NCBI GenBank assembly: GCA_029204225.1
Contig: MU836500.1
Span: 1-27,959 of the forward strand
Direction: 5' to 3'
Source of the DNA: Diphasiastrum complanatum
Taxonomy: Eukaryota > Streptophyta > Lycopodiopsida > Lycopodiales > Lycopodiaceae
Length of the DNA stretch: 27,959 bases
Below are positions 18,649-27,959 of this stretch, piece by piece. Made by a program: the position numbers and the translations under genes. Each line of letters starts with the position of its first letter. Within the stretch, counting starts at the first letter, position 1. Below the pieces are notes generated by a model. The model did not search any database, had not been told where the DNA came from, and worked only from the letters and a program-made list of their open reading frames with translations.

Positions 18649-19795
18649 TCGGATAGAAATCTTGTTCAAACCAGTTCCAAACAATTCATTCATTTTGAAT
18701 GGCGGTTCGAGGTTCAAAACATGGTTTGTGGAAACTTTGGTCTCTATATTTCATTTAATGCCAACATCCATGATCAAGTTCATAGCATGGTATTAGAGCA
18801 CTTTCTGGTCGATATTTGGCTGCAGATTTCTTTCCCCCCTTTCTCTTCACTCCCTCCTCTTTGCTTCTATTCCTACCATCATTGCCCTTTCTATTGCACC
18901 ATTATTGCCATATACACCTCCTGGCCTTCCCTCGCTGCCTTACCCTCGCGTTTTTCCTTTGATCATTGCCCCCATAGCTTCCATTTCTTCTATCATTGAT
19001 CACAAGTTGCTTTTAGGTCCATCGGTGCCCTAACAAGAGTCCTACTACTAGATTGTCAACCCGTTAGTCTCCTACAGATCCATTGTTGCCCCTATAGCCT
19101 CCCGTAGTTTCATCGTTACCTTTACTCGGTTGCTGGCCCACAAGTTGGTCTTCTATCCCAACCATGATAATTAGTCTTTACCCTACCTAGAAACTCAAAC
19201 AATCTCATTGATCGACAGTTTTGATGGATGCTATTTTTTTAACACTTTCATTGTGAATTGCGCTATTGACCTGGTAAAAGTAAGGCAGTGCAGCTCACTT
19301 ATGTAGTCATCTATGTCCCACTATCTTCCTAGTTGGTTTGATCCCCTTTTGGGTCCTGGTTTCAGAGTCATTTGCCTCGCTTAACACTGTTTTTATTGGC
19401 CACATACGAAAACTGATTTAGCCAGTCTTGTCTAGAGTTGTACTTTCTACACAGATGGTAAGTATGCTGGTGTCAAGATTTCTGGTCTTCTACAGCATTG
19501 GCCAGATTTTCATTGCCAATGAAATCATGTCTCCATGATTTTATTTTGGCCTTCTTCACACACGTGGACATGACATTTGTCTTGTTGTGATTGACCTATT
19601 AACCAAATAAACACAACATAATTCTGTCAAGTTTCATGCTCCTGGCTGATTGAATTAAACTGATTTGGCAAGAGTATTGGACGTTGGTTGTCTGTTACAA
19701 GTGCAATGTGCATTAGATTGCACATGGCCTCCTTGAGCAATTACTATCCTTGATGCACTTGATGCTGATGACAAAAACATTGACAGTTTTATGCA
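18649..19795 (+). other. Possible degraded retroelement leader; no intact gene
   Basis: TGGTATTAGAGC at 18788-18799 differs by one base from the common plant primer-binding site TGGTATCAGAGC and is preceded by CA, as an LTR end would be. The C/T-rich leader-like DNA that follows fits a decayed LTR element. I could not find the LTR start, a second LTR or any pol motif, so this remains tentative. The rest is unassigned intron or intergenic DNA. Confidence 0.3.
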
Positions 19796-19845
19796 GATCA
19801 TTGGTTACTTAACACATGTAGATCATTGGTTACTTAACACATGTA
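19796..19845. repeat. 25-bp perfect tandem duplication
   Basis: GATCATTGGTTACTTAACAC plus ATGTA occurs twice back to back (19796-19820 and 19821-19845) without a mismatch. This suggests recent slippage or a patched break. Confidence 0.95.
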
Positions 19846-21369
19846 AGTCCGTCTACCAATGGCCACTAGTGACAACTTTCTTTGGCATATTATATGCAGA
19901 AAGTTACATGCCTCCTTTTCATCCATGACCTTCTGCATTGTCATTTTCTATTTTCTCAGGCATCTTCTATTATGTACGCATTTTGGCGGCATCTTCTTCA
20001 GTGTATACATTTTCATGGTATCTTCTTAGATAAATTCATTTTCTGTCATCATCAAAATAGTCATTTTGCCTCTTCTTGATATATTATCTTTGTAGCATCG
20101 TTTTCTTTGCCAGATTATTCCCTTAAGAATTTTCACATTTTGATAAATTCTGAGCAAAATGAAATTGTTAGTGGTGGAGGGCTGCAACATGTAGTTAGTG
20201 TTTATTAGGTGGTTCAGGCCTTAGTACTTATAGTTGGACCTCTAAAATGTCATTCTCGAGTAGTGAGCTTTCCTCGAAAGACCTTCACTGGTCAGTGCTC
20301 AGCCTGATGTGTGAGTCGCAAATTGTATCCCAAGCAAGTCCCTATTTTATAGCTTGCAATGTTCACAGTTGCGAGACTCAGAGGTGCTGTAGGGCCTGCT
20401 AGTTAGTGCCATTTTGGAGTTTCTCCACATCTTAATTTGAGATTCAAACCTAAGTGCTCTATTATTGACATCTAATTCCTCTATTCTTCTCTGATTGCAT
20501 GACTTTTGAATATGATTGTAACTGGTTGGGACAGAACTTCCTGCTGAACAACATACAATGCTAAGTTGGATAGTCATAATCAATCAATTGACAGCTCATA
20601 TCCTTTAATGTTCTATTATTACACTTGGTGTGTAAAAGTTTTTACACTTGGTGTGTTTAATGTTCTATTATTGAATGATTCTTTGTGAAATGAACATAAC
20701 TGTTTGTGGAACAATATTTTTAGCTGAACATCTGAGATGATTCTTCAAGAAGAATATACAATGTCAAGTTGGTCATCATGTTTCTATGTACCTAAATTTA
20801 CTAGTTATGTCAGCTCTGAGTACTTGATATAGTTGTCATGCTGTGTAAATCTGGACAATGACCGATTGTGACTGGACACCTGGTGGTCTATTGGCCTCCT
20901 TCCTCCAACTGTCTTGAACACGTTCATGAATTTCAACTTAAAATTGGTCCCAAGTATGACCAATGCATCCGAGTGTTGTGGATGTTTTAAATATCCTTAA
21001 AGCTGTAGTTTTCAGCAAACCTTTGTGAAATAACAGATAGATTACTTTCATGTTGTAAGCTTGACAGCAAAGAGACTAAAGTAGCAGTTGCTGACCTAAG
21101 CTGTATAGCTGATCTGAGTCTGTATAGCTAATATTGCATAAATTGACTTTGGGGCAGTGGCTACGTAGACTGCATTGTGTATTGAAGTTTTTCAGATATT
21201 TGAAGAAAGGCTTTTAGAGGATGGTACTGAATATGCTTGCTGGATGAAAACTTTTTAGTGAATCTTGACAACAGGTGAATTGGTGCTTCAAACTTGACCA
21301 AATTTACTTCCACTTGGAGCATGCAAGGTTTGTATTCACATGTTTCTTGTGGATTGATAAATTTTACAG
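19846..21369 (+). other. Probable intron, right part: short repeats only
   Basis: AT-rich, with no supported gene. It includes an A-B-B-A repeat at 20604-20673. Around 21195-21258 a TTTTTCAG acceptor is followed by a short frame containing LLEDGTEYACWM; this might be a remnant of the missing methyltransferase exon, but no donor gives the required phase, so I do not call it. Confidence 0.4.
20604..20673. repeat. A-B-spacer-B-A short repeat
   Basis: TTTAATGTTCTATTATT (20604-20620) and ACACTTGGTGTGT (20621-20633) are followed, after a 10-base spacer, by ACACTTGGTGTGT (20644-20656) and TTAATGTTCTATTATT (to about 20672). All copies are in direct orientation, with block order reversed. Confidence 0.85.
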
Positions 21370-23248
21370 GAATGTCCTCTTGGACAGATGCTCAATCAAT
21401 CCAGAGGAATGGGGTACCCAGAATTGGCCTGATCGCCTTGTTTACCCACCACTACGCTTACAATGTGCACCATCTGCAGGCCTGATAAGAGCAAAAGCTG
21501 AAGTTTTTGAAGCAGATACGAGTTTCTGGAGGGAAAACACAAACGTTTACTTACGGACTTTAGGTCAATCTCGGATTTCTGACATTCGCAATGTTCTCGA
21601 TATGAACGGAGGATATGGAGGGTAACTTTGGAAATAGCTTACCATTCTAGTTAGTGTTTAAAGCTCGCTGCTGCTTCATTCTGGTATTCTGTCATAATAA
21701 TACTGGTGAAGATCTGACAAGTGTATCACAATCTTCCACTTGCTATTGTTTTCTATCGCCTTAAAATGGATTAGCTGCCTCATTTGCAGGTTTTCTGCTG
21801 CAATAACACTAGCAAAGCCCTCTGTACCATGGTGGGTTCTCAATGTCATCCCTATTGATGGCCCGGATCGGCTTGCTGTGATCTTTGATCGGGGACTTAT
21901 AGGTGTTTATCATGACTGGTATTCTCAGGATTTTCATTTTTTGTTTTTACTAACCGTAATTGATTCCTAAAACTGTGAGTTACTGAAGCCAGAGGCAGTT
22001 GTACGTTGCAAGTGAGATGTTTTGACTATGAATGTCTTAAATCAAGGGCTGGTGTACCTTTTCTATATGAACATTATTGAATGGGCAAGTATCCTGCTGA
22101 TACCAAGTCCAACTACATAGTTCAGCCGATACTATAACCTCTCCCTATCCTAAGCTTACCTTCCAGACAGCATTGCTATCATAGAATGATCAAGCTTTTC
22201 CTTCAAACTCAGAATCAGTTAAGCACACTTTTAAGTTTGAAAACCACAAAGTAGAGTCAATTCCCTTTATTCAATACTGCTGGTGGAAGTATTTTGGAGG
22301 TGAGTAGATGCTCAGAAATGGCATCATAAGGCGAGCACGAGGAGCATATGCAGACAGCTATTATGAATGCCGACTATGTGATCTCAGCATCCGGTTATCT
22401 TTATGTAATAGTGGCTTCTAACTGCGATTAGTTCTTGCATTCAATGTTTGAGAATTCTTTTGTTCTCAAGGATAACCTATTTTTTGTGATGACATTATGT
22501 ATGTTGTGCTATATGAAGGTGCACAGCGCTGGATGCTTATCCTCGTACATTTGACATGATACATGCATCTCGCCTGTTTTCAGCCGAACATAAGTACGTA
22601 GTGCTGTCTCTTCAGACTTGTTGCTTATTATCTGATGAAACAATATTCATTTTTTGAGAGTATCAGGCATTGGGCATGGCCAAATTTGCGTGTGCTTTGT
22701 CCTGGAATAGATCATGAAAAACTGTGCAAAATCAAGATATTGCTCACAATTGAAAGTTGTGTTTCCTTCTTGCCTACTGCTAAATTATTTATAAAATGAT
22801 GACAGAAACTTAATTTTCATTGCATGTTGGATAGGTTTGAAATCCTTTTCTGTTTGAGGTTTTAGAACTTGAGAAGAGGTTTTGCAAAGAATAATTTCCT
22901 TTTGTCTCTGAACAGTTACATGTTTTTTGCTAGACTCTGGCTCTTGCTGTAGAAAGTAGATTATAGTATTGTGTAAGCATTTTATGTAAGCAATACTTTC
23001 TATTTGTTTTCTCTGGATGTAGGTGCCAAATGATTGATATCCTACTAGAAATGGACCGGTTGTTGAGACCTGGTGGCTTTGCCATCATCCATGATGGAAA
23101 GGAAACCCTGCAACAAATAAAAACGATTGCCAACTTATTACATTGGAAGGCAGCATTAGGCGATACCGAAAGTGGGCCTATGGGTTACAACAAGGTTCTG
23201 TATTGTGAAAAAACGTTCTGGCAACCTAAATTTGACACACATGGTTAG
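21370..23248 (+). CDS. PMT-like methyltransferase (DUF248), four C-terminal exons with stop
   Basis: Exons: 21370-21621, 21790-21918, 22519-22593 and 23023-23248 (TAG stop). All have GT..AG introns, and phases match at each of the three joints. Motifs in order: NPEEWGTQNWPDRLVYPPLR, FEADTSFWRENTNVYL, the second SAM-type motif RNVLDMNGGYGG continuing FSAAI, WWVLNVIPIDGPDRLAVIFD, RGLIGVYHDW, then TALDAYPRTFDMIHASRLFS, LLEMDRLLRPGGFAIIHDGK, and the end YNKVLYCEKTFWQPK. This is the conserved C-terminal half of plant Methyltransf_29 proteins, acting in the Golgi lumen on cell-wall polysaccharide in characterised relatives. No stop or shift breaks these exons, so they may be expressed. The missing N-terminal exons and the missing middle exon leave open that the locus is a partial gene. 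Which PMT subgroup it belongs to is not settled here. Confidence 0.88.
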
Positions 23249-23770
23249 AAGTTATGGACAGCCTTTTATTCATTGATTCGTTCACTATGTTGATTTGTGA
23301 GTAGCACCCAGCATCGCTATAAAATCTCTACATTCTATTTGCCCGCTTGAATTAATTTTCAGCATGGCTGAAATTTTTCTCATCTGAGATTATGGTCTGA
23401 TACTTCTCCTGCGGGTTATGTGTTGCCTGACTGACTATATTTGCAATCTTTGCATCACGTTTTACTTCTCAAAACGACAACATCAAAGCCAATACATGAG
23501 ATGAATCAAGTTTCAGCAGAGGAAATTTTTCGAATGAAGTGGAGATAGATTAGAAAAAGTGGTCAAATTGTCAATGTATGTACACAACCTAGTTGTCCTC
23601 TTGAATTATGCCCTATCAGGTCCGCACAATATGATGCAATATCATATGCTTTTCAGAAAACATGCATGAATCTCTTACACATCGATGATGATTTCAAGCA
23701 TAATGAAAAGGTTAAGTACTGTTATTCCTCTCTGTTTGCAATTGGGTAAATCATGTTAACTTATTATCAG
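23249..23770 (+). other. Downstream region of the methyltransferase gene
   Basis: This stretch presumably contains the 3' untranslated region. No further gene is seen, and no clear AATAAA polyadenylation signal stood out. Confidence 0.4.
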
Positions 23771-23961
23771 ATGGCAGAAACATGCGTGTCCACCCTGGAC
23801 GCGGCCATTTTGCGTCCGTGTCTGGCATCCGGACGCAGACGCGGACGAGTCCGTCTTTTTTTTTTTTTTTTAAGAAAAATACAATAAAAAAAAAAGTGCG
23901 TGCACCCCGGACGCATCCCTGGACGCGCATCCGGATGCGCGTCCGCGGCTGGGTCTGCCAA
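23771..23961. mobile_element. CpG-rich MITE-like element with large palindrome
   Basis: About 190 bp, sharply GC- and CpG-rich within AT-rich DNA. It begins TGGCAGA (23772-23778) and ends TCTGCCA (23954-23960), a 7-bp terminal inverted repeat with weaker inverted similarity further in. Many GGACGCG / CGCGTCC motifs occur on both arms. A T-rich then A-rich centre (23856-23895) could form the loop of a foldback. A perfect 24-bp palindrome lies at 23921-23944. No target-site duplication is obvious, so the family (perhaps hAT-like) is uncertain. Confidence 0.55.
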
Positions 23962-24692
23962 CCTTAGATCTAAACTATTGTGAGAGAGACTGGTGTAATG
24001 ACAACACCTTAGCTATGGATGCCTTGGAGTCAACTGCTAGTAGTTTTACTCAGATTAGGTTCATATAACATAGATTTTGCCCCAGAACTTGTCATAGAGA
24101 CGGTATACCACTTGACAAATTATCATGAGGTCCAAGTAGAAGAAATACGGGTTTAATATAGTCATCTGTATTTCATTTAGGTGGATGTGTTCATATTGGG
24201 TTCAAGTCAAATCAGCTATACAAATGAGGGCATACAAGAGAAAAAAAAGCATAGACATGATTGATGAATATGTTGAGAATTCTGGTGTTTTAGTATGTGT
24301 ATCTAGAGGATCTCAAGGATATATGAAGTTGAGTTTCCATGTTCACACTACCTAGTCTATGCAAGCCAACACACAAAGAAAGGCTTGGAAGTGGTCAATT
24401 CCAGGTATACCAATTATCAAGATAACCTATTACATGATGTAAAGACTAGATAATAAGCCAAAATGAAAAATCCTTGTAGGGAAGCCGTTTCAAACTATGC
24501 AAACATGTGAGAAAGTCTTCCATGTTCTTGAAACTAATTGAATTTCCACATCCAAAATAGTCACATTTAAACATGAAAAGGCAATAAGATTTCTGGGCCT
24601 TTATGGATATTTTTAATGATAAGCTCAATGTAGGATATATCCAATTTGACACAAGGTTTTTCATTGGTCTCATAAGTGAACATTAAACTCAG
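23962..24692. other. No gene seen
   Basis: AT-rich. Two overlapping minus-strand frames (about 24446-24767) show no known motif and overlap a plausible plus-strand exon, so I do not annotate them. Confidence 0.4.
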
Positions 24693-24796
24693 CTGCAAAT
24701 ACACATAGAGAATTTGATTCTCTAATTCATGATGTCGTTCGGGAAATACCGACAACGGCAACTTCAATTGGAGATATAACCATCAAATCTCTAGAG
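24693..24796 (+). CDS. Possible upstream exon of the unrecognised 25-kb gene
   Basis: After the acceptor-like AAACTCAG (ends 24692) the frame reads ANTHREFDSLIHDVVREIP and TTATSIGDITIKSLE, then a GAG|GTATAT donor at 24796/24797. Joining to an acceptor at 25085 (AATGACAG) keeps phase 0 and continues into the long frame there. Intron size would be 289 bp and AT-rich, typical for plants. The evidence is splice-site plausibility and frame only; no homology is recognised. A minus-strand frame overlaps it. Confidence 0.35.
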
Positions 24797-25082
24797 GTAT
24801 ATTCAATTTATTTCTGATATGCATGTATTCTTTTTCTTAAATCGAATGTATCGTCATAGCATAAATAAAATTTCTATCTTAATATTACTAACAACAGAAT
24901 GACACTTTTAGTTGCATTGTTCGTCCTATACAATACGAAGTTGTTTTTTGAATGGTATAATTTACAAACGGATGTATATATTGAATAGGTAATATTCTAC
25001 TCATTTGTAGTTCATTTCATTTTGATTCATATTTTATTACTATCATTGTTTGTAATTCGTTGATTCTCGTGTTTTGTAATGA

Positions 25083-25439
25083 CAGTTCACTCTTGAGCCG
25101 TATACTTCTGATGATGTATATAGATTTCGACAAGAGTTGATCAGAACCTTTGCCCAGTACGGTGTAAGCATTGCACCTGCAATCGAGGGCTCTCAAAAGG
25201 AATCTGCTCTTGCCTTAACATCTTTTCAGGTTGTTCAGGATGCAGATCTTATTTTATATGATCAAAAAGAAATAAAAGTCCTTCTTAATACAGAGGAAGG
25301 CAATTTTGTAGCAGATATTTCTCTTGCCTTAAAAGGCATTGAGGCCCTTCCCGAAACAGAGGGAGAGATTATAGAAGGAGCTGTTGCTTTATCAGTTCCT
25401 AATACTGTTGTGAAAATTATAAAAAAATTGATTGAATAG
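25083..25439 (+). CDS. Unrecognised protein segment, 118 codons, stop at 25439
   Basis: I do not recognise this protein. The frame opens at 25083 after a TGA and ends at TAG 25437-25439. It has no ATG at all, so it is either an exon (acceptor GACAG|TTC at 25085) or starts at a non-ATG codon; TTG at 25137 lacks a convincing ribosome site. It starts FTLEPYTSDDVYRFRQELIR, passes FAQYGVSIAPAIEGSQKESA, DADLILYDQKEIKVLL, ADISLALKGIEALPETEGE, and ends SVPNTVVKIIKKLIE. The pattern (two polar alpha/beta-like halves, acidic turn, basic helical end, no low complexity) looks like a real folded domain rather than a chance frame. The style and the terminator-like hairpin 60 bp downstream are reminiscent of bacterial genes; transfer from a bacterium or organelle is a speculation. 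Confidence 0.5.
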   Translation, partial: QFTLEPYTSDDVYRFRQELIRTFAQYGVSIAPAIEGSQKESALALTSFQVVQDADLILYDQKEIKVLLNTEEGNFVADISLALKGIEALPETEGEIIEGAVALSVPNTVVKIIKKLIE

Positions 25440-25499
25440 AGATCTATTTGTAAATAGAGAGACATAAAAAAGAAAGATACAATCATTTTACTTGTAAAC

Positions 25500-25521
25500 A
25501 ACCCGTTTATGGGTTTTTTTT
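25500..25521 (+). terminator. Hairpin plus T-run resembling a rho-independent terminator
   Basis: AACCC (25500-25504), loop GTTTAT, GGGTT (25511-25515), then a T-run to 25521. It lies about 60 bp after the stop of the unrecognised frame. In a plant nuclear context it may be coincidental; the stem is only 5 bp. Confidence 0.35.
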
Positions 25522-26301
25522 ATTGATATCACAATAGATTCTTACAATCAGCTTGTGTCCATAGTCTAATAATGAAATGCAATTTTTTTATAATGATAAA
25601 AAGACATGATGATTGGCATGTATTTGCTGATAGTGAATCTCAATGTTCTTCCATAAGTTGGATTGTTTCGCCAATATATCTGCATTTGATCTCGAGCTCA
25701 TGTCTTTTATGTACGCATAAAACTAATACAAAGTTAGTTAGAATTAGTACAGAAATTGTATTAGAAAGTTTTGATTGAAACTATTCATAAAAGATCGAGT
25801 GTTTACAGTTACTTATGAGTTTACTATTGAAAATGAATCTGAAGTCCGAAAGTACATCATCTTGTAGGAGCAATAGTTCCCGCTGGATGTAGTTTAGACT
25901 CCAATCTTCTTCCACCTCAACACATGTCAAAACGGCATCATTGTATATAATTTCAATAGTTTTTTTCGTTTTGAATGTCCACTGGCTTCCAAGTCGTGAT
26001 CGAGTGGCACCCATTTATCTTTATTTTTTTTTCATCTTTGATAATGGAAGCATAAGCTTAACATTTGTTTTTCAATTTGATAACGGAAGCACATGGAAGA
26101 CATTTTAATTCTGCATTCTATTTTTCCATCTGATCTTTTGTCCCAGCCTTCATCCATAAGTTCAGATAATAAACTATCTGATAAATTTTTGCATACAAAC
26201 ATCATTGGAGTTTTGTGAACATTGACACTTGAAAAGAAATCCACAAATATATTCAAGGAAATAAACCAACTCAATCTGACTGTTTCTGATCTTGTGCTCA
26301 T
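25522..26301 (-). other. Weak minus-strand frames, function unknown
   Basis: Two consecutive minus-strand frames occur at 26301-26032 (MSTRSETVRLSWFISL...) and 26014-25781 (MGATRSRLGSQWTFKTKK...). The second has a balanced composition (IEIIYNDAVLTCVEVEEDW, LNYIQRELLLLQDDVL), but neither has a motif I can name, and a stop-rich gap separates them. They could be remnants of one transposon-derived or host gene. I do not call a CDS. Confidence 0.25.

Positions 26302-27959
<1,658 letters not shown>

Noticed and set aside
18784-19600. Possible Ty1/copia-like element after the primer-site-like TGGTATTAGAGC
   Set aside because: No gag, integrase or reverse transcriptase motif could be read in any frame, and no LTR pair was found; kept only as a tentative note.
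24446-24767. Two minus-strand frames of 66 and 75 codons
   Set aside because: They overlap each other, lack known motifs, and compete with a plus-strand exon candidate that has splice sites and joins a longer frame.

Overview
This window reads as nuclear DNA of a flowering plant: nested Ty3/gypsy retrotransposons, AT-rich introns with GT..AG borders, minisatellites, and a split gene for a plant-specific DUF248 (Methyltransf_29) methyltransferase of the pectin-methyltransferase (PMT) type. I cannot assign a genus. The window ends in a 161-base run of G that looks like an assembly or sequencing artefact.

Layout. 1-1335: an internally deleted chromovirus remnant (LTR end, start of gag, chromodomain end of pol, start of the 3' LTR). 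1340-9160: an old minus-strand Ty3/gypsy element (gag, protease, reverse transcriptase fragment) split by a plus-strand LTR element at 1796-7728. The insert has 447/443-bp LTRs, a primer-binding site, a polypurine tract and a 5-bp target duplication GTAAC on both sides. It carries degenerate gag and protease but no reverse transcriptase or integrase, and a second, unrelated gag lies in antisense orientation between them. 9370-9760: a reverse transcriptase C-terminus/RNase H fragment, minus strand.

10130-13210 is repeat-rich: about 157-bp units with a 53-codon period on the minus strand flank a (CA)n(CT)n microsatellite and a 1.5-kb minisatellite dense in G-box-like palindromes.

13442-23248 (+) holds the 3' part of the PMT-like gene: two exons near 13.4-13.7 kb, then four exons at 21.4-23.2 kb ending in a stop. 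The 7.6-kb gap between them contains a compact minus-strand LTR element (16583-18259, target duplication CTACA). At least one exon is unaccounted for there, and the N-terminal exons are not in the window. 23771-23961 is a CpG-rich MITE-like element with a 24-bp perfect palindrome.

24693-25439 (+) is an unrecognised protein segment, possibly two exons, followed by a hairpin-plus-T-run resembling a bacterial terminator. From 25.5 kb to 27.8 kb I see only weak open frames and unassigned, probably repeat-derived DNA.

Apart from the PMT-like gene and perhaps the 25-kb frame, every recognisable coding piece is a decayed transposon. The interest lies in the nesting, the chimeric element and the unrecognised frame.
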